From Leptotrichia trevisanii DSM 22070 (GTDB lineage: Bacteria; Fusobacteriota; Fusobacteriia; Fusobacteriales; Leptotrichiaceae), in the NCBI RefSeq assembly GCF_000482505.1, contig NZ_KI519444.1:94686-158685 (forward strand): 64,000 nucleotides of DNA, given 5' to 3'. The notes under the pieces were generated by a model, which saw only the letters and a program-made list of their open reading frames with translations, was not told the DNA's origin and made no database searches. This document shows, piece after piece, positions 8,498 through 18,329 of this stretch (position 1 is the first letter of the stretch; every line of letters begins with the position of its first letter). A program made the position numbers and the translations under genes.

Positions 8498-9991
8498 ATG
8501 AATTATAAAAGTACAAGAGGCGGCGAGTTACAAAGCTCGACTTTTGCCACATTACATGGACTTGCAAATGGTGGGGGGCTTTATATTCCTGAAAAATTGC
8601 CAGAAGTGAAATTGACTTACGATAAACTGAAAAACTTGTCTTATCAGGAGCTTTCAGAAAAAATTATAAAATTGTTCTTTACAGAATTTTCAGATGAGGA
8701 AATAAAAAAAGCTGTGAATAATGCCTATAACAGTTCCACTTTCAATGACGAAAATATTGTTCCTGTGTATAAATTAAATGAAAAAGTAAGTTTTGGAGAG
8801 CTGTTCCATGGAAGAACATTGGCATTTAAAGATTTAGCTCTTTCATTATTTCCATATTTACTGCTTTTGAGTAAGGAAAAACAAAAAGAAAACAAAAAAA
8901 TATTGATTCTGGCTGCAACTTCTGGAGATACTGGAAAGGCTGCTCTTGAAGGGTTTAAAGATGTTGACGGAATTAACATTGTCGTATTTTATCCTAAAAA
9001 CGGAGTTAGCCCAATGCAAGAGGAACAAATGCGAAAACAACTTGGAAACAATGTAGAAATAGTCGCAATAAATGGAAACTTTGACGACGCTCAAAGTGCC
9101 ATAAAAGTAATTTTCTCAAGCGAAGAATTTAAAAAATACACAAATGACTACAATGTAATGTTTTCAAGTGCAAACTCAATTAACATTGGAAGATTATTTC
9201 CACAAATTATTTATTATGTATCAACTTACATAAATTTGGTAAAAGCTGGAACAATCAAGCCTGATGAAGAATTTAATGTGGTAGTTCCTACTGGAAACTT
9301 TGGAAATATTCTAGCTGGATTTATTGCTAAAAAACTTGGAATACCAATCAGAAAATTTATCTCAGCTTCAAATAAAAATAAAGTTCTGGCTGATTTCTTC
9401 CAAACTGGAACATACAACAAAAATAGAGACTTTTACGCAACAAACTCACCATCAATGGATATTTTACTTTCATCAAACTTTGAGAGATACCTATATTACG
9501 CACTAAATGAAAACTCTGAAAGAGTAAACGAGTTAATCACAAACTTGCTTTCAGGCGGAGAATTATCAGTAAATGAGGAAGAATTGAAAAATATTCAAAA
9601 TGAATTTTATGGAGAATTTGCAAATGACGATGAAACTGTAAACGCAATTAAGAATGTGTATGAAAATTATCATTATTTAATGGATCCACACACAGCAGTC
9701 GCCTATTCAGTTTATGAAAAATTAGATAACAATAATCTAGATAAAAATATTCACACCGTAATAATGTCAACAGCACACCCATTCAAGTTCCCAACTCCAA
9801 TTGCAAAAGCATTGGGAATTGATGAAACAAAAGAGCCTTACGCAATTTTGGATGAAGTATCAGAAATCACTGGTGTAAAATTCCCGGGAAAATTGACAGA
9901 AGTGAGAAATTCAGAAATAAGATTTTCAAATGTGATTGATAAAACTGATATTCAGGACTTTGTGAAAAAATATATAAAAAATTTGAAGTAG
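8498..9991 (+). CDS. thrC: Threonine synthase
   Basis: ThrC converts O-phosphohomoserine to threonine with pyridoxal phosphate, the last step of threonine synthesis in the cytoplasm. The 497-residue protein opens MNYKSTRGG, a hallmark of the enzyme, and has the PLP lysine in HGRTLAFKDLA near residue 110, the ATSGDTGKAALEG loop, and VVPTGNFGNILAG, which binds the PLP phosphate. Length fits the long class typical of bacteria other than Bacillus. It is monocistronic here, 29 kb from lysC and hom, which supply its substrate. AAGAGGTG lies before the ATG. A terminator follows. Confidence 0.97.
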   Translation: MNYKSTRGGELQSSTFATLHGLANGGGLYIPEKLPEVKLTYDKLKNLSYQELSEKIIKLFFTEFSDEEIKKAVNNAYNSSTFNDENIVPVYKLNEKVSFGELFHGRTLAFKDLALSLFPYLLLLSKEKQKENKKILILAATSGDTGKAALEGFKDVDGINIVVFYPKNGVSPMQEEQMRKQLGNNVEIVAINGNFDDAQSAIKVIFSSEEFKKYTNDYNVMFSSANSINIGRLFPQIIYYVSTYINLVKAGTIKPDEEFNVVVPTGNFGNILAGFIAKKLGIPIRKFISASNKNKVLADFFQTGTYNKNRDFYATNSPSMDILLSSNFERYLYYALNENSERVNELITNLLSGGELSVNEEELKNIQNEFYGEFANDDETVNAIKNVYENYHYLMDPHTAVAYSVYEKLDNNNLDKNIHTVIMSTAHPFKFPTPIAKALGIDETKEPYAILDEVSEITGVKFPGKLTEVRNSEIRFSNVIDKTDIQDFVKKYIKNLK

Positions 9992-10031
9992 AAATTATTG
10001 AAATTTTAGGAATTAAACTAACTGTAATAAA

Positions 10032-10081
10032 AAATACTCAGGCAATGGTTATTTTATCCGACTGCTTGAGTATTTATTTTT
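10032..10081. terminator. Bidirectional terminator between thrC and the convergent gene
   Basis: A 13-bp stem with one G-T pair joins 10032-10044 (AAATACTCAGGCA) to 10063-10075. T-rich tails occur on both strands. Confidence 0.85.
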
Positions 10082-10099
10082 TATATTTTATATTTTTCT

Positions 10100-11788
10100 T
10101 TATCTTTCAAATTTAACTTCCATTTCTTTTCCTAAAAATGCTACTCCAATTTTTAAAATATTTTCAACTCCTGCATTTTTAAGTGCTGAAATATATTCTT
10201 TCTCAGTAATTTGCTTCAACGCAATTGCACATTCCTCTTGCAATTTTTCCTGAACTTCATTTTGATTTATACCATCTTTTGCATTTATAACTTTAAATTC
10301 AAGTATAATTCCCTCTTTCCTCTTCTCAAGATTCTTAGGCTTTAACATTAAATCATAACGTCCTTTTCCTGAAAAATTATTAGACGTTATCTCATATTCA
10401 TTTTTAAGACTCAAAACCATTCCAAGCATAAGCCCATGATAAAACTGCTCTTTATAATTTCCACTTACATCAAATACTCCAACATTTTCCAATAGTATTT
10501 TTCTCAATTCCTTTTTAAATATTTCAATTTCTCCATTTTTTAAAGCGTATGTCATATTAAAAAATGTATTATGATTTTCAAAATACACATCAATGAACAT
10601 TGTTGAAAACATTTTTAATATTTCTTCATTGGGAATTTTCAAATATACTTCCTCATTCTTTACTTCCTCAGCCAATGTTAAATAACCGCTATGAAAAAAT
10701 AGATTCCATATATTCTCCTCATAATTTAATTCTAAATTTGAAAAAGTCATATTGTCATTTATCCTTTTGGAAATAGCCCCCTTATTCAGAAGTTTAGAAA
10801 AATCATCAAAAATTTCATTTCTTAATCTTATTAAATAGACTTTTATTAAATCATTTCCGCTTGTGTTTACCCAGTATGGTTTTAATTTTTTGTGATCCAG
10901 AAAACTATTAATTGACCAAGGATTGTAAACTTTTAAATTTCCAAACAAATATCCATTATACCATTTTTGGACATCTTTTAATTCATATTCTAAATTAAAA
11001 TCTTTTACAGCATTATCAACTTCATCTTCCATAATCCCAAAATATTCTGTAAACCTGTTATCAAGTATTGTATAAACTTGTAAATTATTTAATCCAGAAA
11101 ATATATTTTCCTTCGCAATACGCAAAATCCCTGTCATAATTCCCATTTCCAAATAGTTGTTATCCTTTAGAACGGAACCATAAAAAGACTTGAAAAATTC
11201 AATTGCTTCCTCATAATAACCATGTACATAGGAATTAATTATTGGTTGATCATATTCATCAATTAATAAAACCACTTTCTTTCCATATTCCTGATAAAGA
11301 AACTTCGTTAATTCCAGCAATGAATTTTCAATATTTGTATTCGTTGTATCAGGCTCTTCCATCCATATTTTTTCAAAAAAACGCTTATTTTTTGGATTCA
11401 GCTTTTCACATAATTCATAAAACTCATCATATAAACTGGCAATCAAACTTCGGATGTACTCCATCCCACCTTCCCAGTTACTTTTATTATAATTCTTAAA
11501 ACTGATAAAAATTACAGGACTTTCCCCCTGTAAATCAAAATATTTACTTTTGGAAATCTTTAAATTTTTAAATAATTTCCTATTTTCATCTTTATTTTTA
11601 ACATCAAAAAAATATTTTATCATTGACATATTCAATGTTTTCCCAAATCGCCGAGGCCTTGTAAAAAGTTTTACCTCCCCAGCCTCTTCCATAATCTTGC
11701 TAATTAATTCCGTCTTATCAAAATAATAGTAATCCCCTTCAATCACTTTTTTAAAATCAGATATTCCGATTGGCAGCTTCTTTCTCAT
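10100..11788 (-). CDS. AAA-ATPase-like / PD-(D/E)XK nuclease-like protein (PF09820 + PF08011)
   Basis: This 562-residue protein has two domains. The N-terminal AAA-ATPase-like domain opens LPIGISDFKKVIEGDYYYFDKT, has Walker A variant FTRPRRFGKTLNMSM near residue 41, and Walker B KVVLLIDEYDQP near 170. The C-terminal domain (about 430-562) is PD-(D/E)XK-like, with FSGKGRYDLMLKP and EGIILEFKV supplying the D and ExK of the nuclease core. Such proteins are abundant in Fusobacteriota and gut anaerobes, often in many copies per genome, and their job is unknown; they are variously suggested to be mobile, defensive or regulatory. A GGGAGG site lies just upstream. It stands alone in a gene-sparse stretch. 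Confidence 0.92.
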   Translation of the reverse strand: MRKKLPIGISDFKKVIEGDYYYFDKTELISKIMEEAGEVKLFTRPRRFGKTLNMSMIKYFFDVKNKDENRKLFKNLKISKSKYFDLQGESPVIFISFKNYNKSNWEGGMEYIRSLIASLYDEFYELCEKLNPKNKRFFEKIWMEEPDTTNTNIENSLLELTKFLYQEYGKKVVLLIDEYDQPIINSYVHGYYEEAIEFFKSFYGSVLKDNNYLEMGIMTGILRIAKENIFSGLNNLQVYTILDNRFTEYFGIMEDEVDNAVKDFNLEYELKDVQKWYNGYLFGNLKVYNPWSINSFLDHKKLKPYWVNTSGNDLIKVYLIRLRNEIFDDFSKLLNKGAISKRINDNMTFSNLELNYEENIWNLFFHSGYLTLAEEVKNEEVYLKIPNEEILKMFSTMFIDVYFENHNTFFNMTYALKNGEIEIFKKELRKILLENVGVFDVSGNYKEQFYHGLMLGMVLSLKNEYEITSNNFSGKGRYDLMLKPKNLEKRKEGIILEFKVINAKDGINQNEVQEKLQEECAIALKQITEKEYISALKNAGVENILKIGVAFLGKEMEVKFER

Positions 11789-11951
11789 TCCAATTTCCTC
11801 CCTTTTTATTTTTTAACCCCTATATTTAAATTATACTGAAATGATAGATAAAATGCAAGTAATTTAAATTTTTATTCTCTAAAATATTTTAAATGCCTAT
11901 TTTTTTTAATTTTTAAACTATATTTTCAATTTATCCCTATTTGAGCCCAAC

Positions 11952-12548
11952 TTAATCTACATCATCCACATTAACTCTACCCTCAAGCGATCTCCCCAGC
12001 GTCGCCATATCCGTATATTCGATATTTCCACCCATTGGAATACCACTTGCAATTTTAGAAATTTTGATATTTTTTTCCTTCAGGAATTTTGTCAGATATA
12101 GGCTTGTGGTTTCCCCTTCCAAATCAGGATTTAAAGCTAATATAACTTCCTTAATATCTCCATTTAACCGATTCATTAGTTTTCTTAAATTCAAATCTTC
12201 AATTGTAACTCCATTTAACGGATCAATCTTGCCACCTAAAACGTGATAAAGCCCATTATATGTTTCAGATTTTTCAAAGGCAATCACATCTCTTACACCT
12301 TCAACAACACAGATTACCTCCTTATCCCTTTTCTCATTGGCACAAATCTCACAAATGTCATTTTCAGATAAATTTCCACAAATCTCACAATGTTTAATAT
12401 TTGTATGTGAATCTTTTATTATTTCCAACATTCTATCAATTTCTGCCTCACTTTTGTCTAAAACATCAAATGCAATTCTTGCTGCACTTTTTCTCCCAAT
12501 TCCCGGCAATTTTGCGAACACATCTATCAAATCATCAAGTTTTTTCAT
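11952..12548 (-). CDS. recR: Recombination mediator RecR
   Basis: RecR works with RecO and RecF to load RecA on single-stranded DNA at gaps. The 198-residue protein has the helix-hairpin-helix LAKLPGIGRKSAARIAF-type start, a four-cysteine zinc finger (CEICGNLSENDICEIC) near residue 58, and the TOPRIM domain, with VCVVEGVRD and LALNPDLEGETT. The start at 12548 was chosen because AGGGGTGA lies 10 bases upstream and it gives the standard family length; the frame is open to 12584. recO is also in this window at 29.4 kb. dnaX and ebfC, its usual partners, are absent. Confidence 0.96.
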   Translation of the reverse strand: MKKLDDLIDVFAKLPGIGRKSAARIAFDVLDKSEAEIDRMLEIIKDSHTNIKHCEICGNLSENDICEICANEKRDKEVICVVEGVRDVIAFEKSETYNGLYHVLGGKIDPLNGVTIEDLNLRKLMNRLNGDIKEVILALNPDLEGETTSLYLTKFLKEKNIKISKIASGIPMGGNIEYTDMATLGRSLEGRVNVDDVD

Positions 12549-12662
12549 ATCTTTTATTTCACCCCTTTCTTTAAATATACTCAAATCTCTTTAAATTTAA
12601 ACTGACAATTCAGATATTAACTTTCAAATTTAATTTTAAAATATTACTCTGCACTATTTTAA

Positions 12663-12693
12663 AAAGGGAAAGGTATAAAACCATTTCCCTCAT
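12663..12693 (-). terminator. Terminator after pyk
   Basis: On the minus strand AGGGAAATGGT pairs with ACCTTTCCCT with one bulged base, then a T-run follows. It closes the pfkA-pyk unit about 60 bases after the pyk stop. Confidence 0.75.
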
Positions 12694-12749
12694 AAAAATA
12701 TTTATAATTGCTTGTTGTGTGTGCAAGTGTCAAATAATTAATTTTGTAA

Positions 12750-14177
12750 TTATTCTCCAACTCTTTCTACTCTAAATGTATTAGTTGTTCCTTCTTTAGA
12801 GATTCCAGTTACCATTACTACTAAGTCACCTTTATTAGCTTCTTCGTGGTTAGCTGCAATTTCTCTTGCTCTTGCGAAGAAATCATCTGTTTTATCCAGT
12901 CCTTTTTCTACGTAAGCTCTAACTCCTCTTACTAACGCCAATTGTCTAGCAGTTTGTTCATTGTCTGTCAAAGCGATAATTGGTACAACTGGCCCATATT
13001 TTCTAATCATTCTTGGTGATCTACCAGTTTTTGTCCAACATACGATTAATTTAGCATCCAATGCTTTAGTTGTGCTTACTGCACCACTTGAAATTGCTTC
13101 TGTAACAGAAATTTCTGATCCGTCTGGAGTTTCAACTGTTTTGAATTTTTTAAATTCATCTGTTCTTTTTGAAATAGTAGCCATCATTTTAACGGCTTCT
13201 ACTGGATATTTACCTTTTGCAGATTCTCCTGATAACATAACTGCATCTGTACCATCCAAGATAGCATTAGCAACGTCTCCAGCTTCTGCTCTTGTAGGAC
13301 GAGGGTTTCTAATCATTGAATCTAACATTTGAGTTGCTGTAATAACTGGTTTTCCAGCTTTATTACATTTTCTAATCATCATTTTTTGCATGAATGGAAC
13401 TTCTTCTGCAGGTACTTCTACCCCTAAATCTCCTCTGGCAACCATGATTGCATCACTTAATTCCAAGATTTCGTCAAAGTTGTCAACACCTTCTTGGCTT
13501 TCAATTTTTGAAATGATTTGGATGTTTTTTCCACCATTATCATCTAATACTTTTCTTACTTCAGCAACGTCAGATGCTTTTCTTATGAATGAAGCTGCTA
13601 CAAAGTCAACACCTTGTTCACAACCAAATTTCAAGTCAGCAATATCTTTTTCAGCTAATGCCGGCAATCCAACTGAAACATCTGGCAAGTTTACACCTTT
13701 AGTTTCTCCTAATTCTCCAGTATTTGTAACAACACAGTGAACTTCTCCAGCTGCTTTATCAACACTTTCAACTTTTAATCCAACTAAACCATCATCTAAT
13801 AAAACTGTAGTTCCTTCATATAAGTCATCAACAATTCCTGGATAAGAAACTGAAAATTTTTCAGCATTTCCAACGAAAGAATAATCAGTAGTAATAGTTA
13901 CTTTTTTACCAGTTTCCAATACTACATCTTTTCCACCTTCTAATTTTCCAGTTCTGATTTCAGGCCCTTTAGTATCCAATAAGATTCCTATTTCCTTACC
14001 TGTATTTTTCATTACTTCCCTAATATTTTTAATTCTTGCTCCATGTTCTGCAAAATCACCATGAGAAAAGTTCAATCTCATTACGTTCATTCCGCTTTCC
14101 ACTAATTTTGTCAACATTTCAATACTTTCAGTTTTTGGACCAATGGTACAAACAACTTTAGTCATTTTAATTTTCAT
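12750..14177 (-). CDS. pyk: Pyruvate kinase
   Basis: Pyruvate kinase makes pyruvate and ATP from phosphoenolpyruvate and ADP, the last glycolytic step. The 475-residue protein opens KMTKVVCTIGPKTES, has MRLNFSHG, the LLDTKGPEIRTG loop, the active-site segment IISKIESQEGVDNF, MVARGDLGVE, and the TQMLDSMIRNPRPTRAEAGDVANAI signature in pieces. The C-terminal domain after residue 340 is complete, so the effector site is likely present; the extra PEP-like domain found in Bacillus is missing. AGGAGG sits five bases before the ATG. Pairing with pfkA, 132 bases upstream, places two control points of glycolysis together. Confidence 0.98.
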   Translation of the reverse strand: MKIKMTKVVCTIGPKTESIEMLTKLVESGMNVMRLNFSHGDFAEHGARIKNIREVMKNTGKEIGILLDTKGPEIRTGKLEGGKDVVLETGKKVTITTDYSFVGNAEKFSVSYPGIVDDLYEGTTVLLDDGLVGLKVESVDKAAGEVHCVVTNTGELGETKGVNLPDVSVGLPALAEKDIADLKFGCEQGVDFVAASFIRKASDVAEVRKVLDDNGGKNIQIISKIESQEGVDNFDEILELSDAIMVARGDLGVEVPAEEVPFMQKMMIRKCNKAGKPVITATQMLDSMIRNPRPTRAEAGDVANAILDGTDAVMLSGESAKGKYPVEAVKMMATISKRTDEFKKFKTVETPDGSEISVTEAISSGAVSTTKALDAKLIVCWTKTGRSPRMIRKYGPVVPIIALTDNEQTARQLALVRGVRAYVEKGLDKTDDFFARAREIAANHEEANKGDLVVMVTGISKEGTTNTFRVERVGE

Positions 14178-14225
14178 TTTTCCTCCTAAAATTTAATTTA
14201 AAATTTTCATTGTCTTAAATTATCA

Positions 14226-14257
14226 ATGAATTCTTACTTTAATGTAAGAGAGTTCAT
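14226..14257. repeat. Hairpin in the pfkA-pyk spacer
   Basis: ATGAATTCTTAC (14226-14237) pairs with 14244-14257 with a two-base bulge. On the minus strand no T-run follows, so it is not a normal terminator for the pfkA-pyk transcript. It may be a processing or stabilising stem about 50 bases before pyk. Confidence 0.5.
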
Positions 14258-14309
14258 TTATTTTTTAAAAATTGTCAAACTTATAAAATTTATTATTTAA
14301 CAATTATAA

Positions 14310-15272
14310 TTATAATGATAACATATTTGCTATTGCATAATCAGATGCAGATGCTTTTGAATAATTTTCCCAAGCGTAAGATAATTTATGAGTTGTTACT
14401 TCTTCACTTTGAATTCCAACCATCAATCCACCTTTTCCTTCTTCAATTAATTCAACTGCTTTTACACCAAGTCTTGTTGCCAAGATTCTATCAAATGCTG
14501 TAGGTGCTCCACCTCTTTGAATATGCCCTAAGATAGTAACTCTTATACTTGTATCAACTTTTTTTGACAACTCATCTTTAATTTGTACAACATTTCCTAC
14601 ACCTTCAGCAACAACAATTATATCGTATAATTTACCTTCGGCACGTCTTTTTCTAATTACTTCGGCTATATCATCAATTGAGCTTTCAGTTTCAGGAATC
14701 ATAACTCCACTTGCACCTCCAGCTATCGCAGAATAAAGAGCCAAATCTCCACAGTTTCTTCCCATTACTTCTACTAAGTATGTTCTTTCATGAGAAGTAG
14801 CAGTATCTTTTAATTTTGAAATGGCATCCAGTATAATATTTAATGCAGTATCATAACCAACTGTGTAATCAGTTCCAGCTACATCGTTATCAATAGTTCC
14901 TGGTATTCCAATTGTCTTAATTCCGTGTTCTTCATACAAATAATGTGCCCCATGGAATGAACCATCACCACCGATTACAACTAATCCGTCAATTCCATAC
15001 TTTTTCAAATTAGCCGCTGCTTTTGCCCTAACTTCAGGATCTTTAAATTCCGGCAATCTTGCTGATAATAAAATTGTCCCTCCCTTATCAGCAATTCCAC
15101 TTACATCCAGCAATGTCAATGGAAAGATTTGATCTTCAAGCATACCTTTGTATCCTCTTTTTATACCATAAACTTCCATTCCTTTGTTTATAGCAGCTTT
15201 AGTGACAGCTCTTATCGCTGTATTCATACCTTGTGAATCTCCTCCACTTGTTAAAATTGCGATTTTTTTCAT
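14310..15272 (-). CDS. pfkA: 6-phosphofructokinase
   Basis: PfkA phosphorylates fructose 6-phosphate with ATP. The 320-residue protein shows TSGGDSQGMN (the usual motif is GGDAPGMN, so AP is replaced by SQ), VVIGGDGSFHGA, the catalytic PGTIDNDVAGTDYT, MGRNCGDLAL and GHIQRGG. These fit an ATP-dependent allosteric enzyme of standard length, since the GGDGS glycine typical of ATP users is kept. The start at 15272 has AAGGAG upstream; the frame is open eight codons further. pyk follows on the same strand. Confidence 0.97.
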   Translation of the reverse strand: MKKIAILTSGGDSQGMNTAIRAVTKAAINKGMEVYGIKRGYKGMLEDQIFPLTLLDVSGIADKGGTILLSARLPEFKDPEVRAKAAANLKKYGIDGLVVIGGDGSFHGAHYLYEEHGIKTIGIPGTIDNDVAGTDYTVGYDTALNIILDAISKLKDTATSHERTYLVEVMGRNCGDLALYSAIAGGASGVMIPETESSIDDIAEVIRKRRAEGKLYDIIVVAEGVGNVVQIKDELSKKVDTSIRVTILGHIQRGGAPTAFDRILATRLGVKAVELIEEGKGGLMVGIQSEEVTTHKLSYAWENYSKASASDYAIANMLSL

Positions 15273-15496
15273 CGTGTTTTTTCTCCTTCTATACATTATA
15301 ATTACAAATTTATTAACTATAAAAATTCTTTATAAATCTTACATTTTTATATTAGCATTTTTAATTTCCATTGTCAAATAATTTTTAAAATTAATTTTAT
15401 CTAAGCCTATTTTTAAATATCCTTATAATTTTTCAACTCATCAAAATATTATTATTTGCATATTATTAAAAATTAAACAAATATGACAGTCATTTC

Positions 15497-16726
15497 CTAT
15501 GTATGGAGCACAATATCATCCATACTCATTCCATCTTGAACCACCCATTCCAGTGCCAGTCTACTAAAATATAAAATGCTCTCATTTACAATTCTTTCAT
15601 ATCCATCCAGTTTTATTTCAACATTTGCCCAATTTAACCTGTATGTATAGTCAAGCATATCCATAATTTTATTTTTGGAACGGATTTCACATTTTCTCGC
15701 AAATGATTTTAAATTTTCATTTTTTATTCCACTTATCAAAGCTGAAATGTCGCAAAATGTGTTAAAATCCTGAAATTCAATATCTATAACTGACAAAACC
15801 CAAAGTAACATTTTTGCTGCTTCAAGTCTAAAATAAAACTCTGCATTCATCTCCTTATCATCACTCGGATTTTCAATAAAGTCTTTTTCCCGCTCTGATA
15901 AAACTTGCTTAAACTGGTACCTCTTTTCAAAAATATCTACTATTGTAGCCAGTTCTTTTTGTCCATTTTCTTTTTTTTCAAGGTGTGTTTCTGCAGCAAG
16001 CCGTGTTATTACTACTGCTACAATTCTTCTTATAATATCCCATTTCTTGTGTATTTTCACATCTTTTTCGGATATATTCACTTCCATTTTTTCATCATAC
16101 GGAAGTCCATTTCCCTTCAATATTTCAATATTTCTTTTTATTCTCCCAGTATCATCATCTGTCATTTCAATCTCATATTCAGAAAACATTTTTTGGGAAA
16201 GGGGCGGAATAAAATCTGAAATTTGCCATTTTTTCTCGTCCTGAACCATCCTTCTCCCATTATAATGATAATGATTCAAATTTTTTTGTATAATGAATCT
16301 ATGGAATTCTCCTAAAAAATCTGCAAGCTGCTCCACCAACTTTGCTTCATCCTTCTCTTCTTCCTTATTTACTGCCTCCAAAATTATAAATAGATTGTTA
16401 TATTCCAGGAACTCCTTTTCATCTATATTCTTAAAAGTTTCCGAATTTAATTTTTCCAGAAATATTTCCAGTGCTATTTGCTGCTTAAGAAGAAAATCCC
16501 GATTTGAATTTATCAATACAGTTATTTTTCTCCCATCCTTTAATTCAAGAAAAAATTTTTTCGTATTTTCAGTTAATTTTTCTCCATTTTCTGTCGTAAC
16601 CGTTTCAATTTTATCAGCATTAGTTTCCAAAAAGTTTTTTAAAAGTTCCTCTATCGACTTCTCCTTTGAAAAGCATATTCCTGATTTTGTTTTTTTCTTT
16701 CGTTTAAAAAAATTCCACAGATTCAT
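15497..16726 (-). CDS. DUF4272 protein
   Basis: The last 210 residues of this 409-residue protein match DUF4272: DIIRRIVAVVITRLAAE, then EREKDFIENPSDDKEMNAEFY, then RLEAAKMLLWVLSVIDI and FCDISALISGI. The N-terminal half has no motif I recognise; it holds a Lys-rich leader and two alpha-beta segments (KKFFLELKDGRKITVLINS). No signal peptide is present, so it is probably cytoplasmic. DUF4272 proteins often lie near secretion or toxin-immunity loci, but none is seen here. It follows the small membrane protein gene by 27 bases, so the two are probably one operon. Confidence 0.8.
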   Translation of the reverse strand: MNLWNFFKRKKKTKSGICFSKEKSIEELLKNFLETNADKIETVTTENGEKLTENTKKFFLELKDGRKITVLINSNRDFLLKQQIALEIFLEKLNSETFKNIDEKEFLEYNNLFIILEAVNKEEEKDEAKLVEQLADFLGEFHRFIIQKNLNHYHYNGRRMVQDEKKWQISDFIPPLSQKMFSEYEIEMTDDDTGRIKRNIEILKGNGLPYDEKMEVNISEKDVKIHKKWDIIRRIVAVVITRLAAETHLEKKENGQKELATIVDIFEKRYQFKQVLSEREKDFIENPSDDKEMNAEFYFRLEAAKMLLWVLSVIDIEFQDFNTFCDISALISGIKNENLKSFARKCEIRSKNKIMDMLDYTYRLNWANVEIKLDGYERIVNESILYFSRLALEWVVQDGMSMDDIVLHT

Positions 16727-16753
16727 TTTTTTCCCTTTCTTTAAGTTTATTTT

Positions 16754-17182
16754 TTATCGCTTGAAATTATCCAGTTCCCTTTCAATAATCGAGACAACTG
16801 TCGTTTCCGCAGGTATCATACTCAAAATTTTCTGATACAGCTCTTTTCTTTTTTCCCTGCAAACTTGTAAAAACAATAGACATTCCCTTTTTTTCCTTAA
16901 TTTTAAACTATATCCATCATTTAAATAGATATTGAAATTTATTATCCTAAAAGTTCCTTCACGAATAAGTATTCTCGTTAAAAGACACATTTTTACCTCG
17001 TCAATATTAAAATAAACTTCCTCCTTCCTTATTCTTTTTATAAAAGTAAATATAAATTCCCCATCCAGTTCTTCCAAATTTTCCACATTAAATCTAATTT
17101 TTCTCATAATTATCGCAAAAGTTATGTAAACTATATAAAAAATTAATATTATAACAGGTAATGGCAAATAAAATTTATTCAT
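16754..17182 (-). CDS. Small membrane-anchored protein of unknown function
   Basis: This 142-residue protein has one N-terminal membrane helix (LPLPVIILIFYIVYITFAIIM) and a basic cytoplasmic domain. I do not recognise the domain; it reads as beta strands (GTFRIINFNIYLNDGYSLKL) followed by a helical tail with a KRKELYQKILSMIPAETTV segment. GGGAGGAG lies just before the start. It precedes the DUF4272 gene in a probable two-gene operon. Confidence 0.65.
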   Translation of the reverse strand: MNKFYLPLPVIILIFYIVYITFAIIMRKIRFNVENLEELDGEFIFTFIKRIRKEEVYFNIDEVKMCLLTRILIREGTFRIINFNIYLNDGYSLKLRKKRECLLFLQVCREKRKELYQKILSMIPAETTVVSIIERELDNFKR

Positions 17183-17287
17183 ATTCTCCTCCCTTCATAA
17201 ATTTTTGTTTACCTAAAATTATCTTTATTAAAGTGTTCTTCGTAACATCAAGTGTGTTTTTTCTTGTAATTAAATCTCAGCTATCTT

Positions 17288-17746
17288 TTATTTCGAAAAA
17301 TATGTTACTGCCAATATTGTTTTCATATCACTTGACACTTTTGTAATATCCTTCACATCAACCCATACCACTTCCACTTCTTCCCCGTGATCAAGCGACT
17401 GTTCTATTGGTTCAATGCCATCAGATTTTAGTCTTGCACTAAAAAAGTATAATTTCTCAGTAGTATAACCTGGCGATACATATAACCCTTGCGGCAACTC
17501 CTCAATATCTGTAACGTCCTTTTCCAGATACCCAGTTTCTTCCCTTAATTCCCTGAAGGCAGCTACCCTAGGCTCCTCATTCCCATCAATCAGCCCAGCA
17601 CAAGCCTCAATTTCATAATCCTTCGGCCCTGGCCTAAACTGCTTCACCAAAATAACCTTTTCCTTAGTTTCATTAAACAGTACAAAACAAACCGCATGAG
17701 ATTTGTCCAAATACTCCAAGGTTATTCCTGTCGTAGGATGTATCAT
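17288..17746 (-). CDS. NUDIX hydrolase, ADP-ribose pyrophosphatase-like
   Basis: This 152-residue enzyme has a complete NUDIX box starting GLIDGNEEPRVAAFRELREE and ending TGYL near residue 75. The preceding VILVKQFRPGPKDYEIEACAGLIDG is typical of ADP-ribose or sugar-nucleotide pyrophosphatases (NudF-like), which hydrolyse ADP-ribose to AMP and ribose 5-phosphate. The start at 17746 is set by AAAAGGAG five bases upstream; the frame runs 12 codons further, but without a binding site there. Substrate choice within the family is inferred. Confidence 0.9.
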   Translation of the reverse strand: MIHPTTGITLEYLDKSHAVCFVLFNETKEKVILVKQFRPGPKDYEIEACAGLIDGNEEPRVAAFRELREETGYLEKDVTDIEELPQGLYVSPGYTTEKLYFFSARLKSDGIEPIEQSLDHGEEVEVVWVDVKDITKVSSDMKTILAVTYFSK

Positions 17747-17838
17747 TTTTGCTCCTTTTAAAAATTTAAAACTATTGTCCATTTATTTATTGTATAGTAA
17801 TAAAAAATACTTACCATACACTCCTTTCTTTAAAATTT

Positions 17839-18300
17839 TTAACATTCAGTAAAATTATTTTCTCTAGCTATTTTTTTAGCCAATTTTAAATTACTATTTG
17901 TATGAAAAATTAAATTTTGATATGTATGAAACTCCAAAACATAGTAACTATTATTATATTTCTTATACCATTCTTTCTTATAAGACACTTCGGCACTACA
18001 AATATTTTCTTTTCTAGTGACAGCATGAAATTTTATTTCTAATTCTTGATTACCATAAACGAGCCTCCCTTTATCATCTATTGTTGTATTTTCTGGAATT
18101 ATCAATTCTATTTCATTCCACACTATTTTTTGTGTATTTTTTTCTAAAAGTTCTCTTCCTATTTTATCTTGTTTTCTTTCAGATTTAGTTACTTCTCCAT
18201 ATCCTTTAGCATTACGATGTGCCTCACGAATTGATTCGGCAATCATGTCACAAGAGTTTAATCCTAATAAAATACAAATAAATAAAATTATTTTTTTCAA
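17839..18300 (-). CDS. Small lipoprotein of unknown function
   Basis: This 153-residue protein has a signal peptide with lipobox LNSC at about residue 17. It starts with TTG, seven bases after AGGAGG, and no ATG fits. The mature part has a charged helical start (REAHRNAKGYGEVTKSERKQDK) and a beta-rich end. No family is recognised. It follows the PHP phosphatase gene by 29 bases and may share its transcript. Confidence 0.7.
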   Translation of the reverse strand: MKKIILFICILLGLNSCDMIAESIREAHRNAKGYGEVTKSERKQDKIGRELLEKNTQKIVWNEIELIIPENTTIDDKGRLVYGNQELEIKFHAVTRKENICSAEVSYKKEWYKKYNNSYYVLEFHTYQNLIFHTNSNLKLAKKIARENNFTEC

Positions 18301-18329
18301 TTTAATTCCTCCTGTTAAACCTTTTAATT

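Noticed and set aside
12961..13740. Long plus-strand open frames opposite pyk
   Set aside because: They are antisense to a conserved gene and arise from its codon bias; no binding site or family match.
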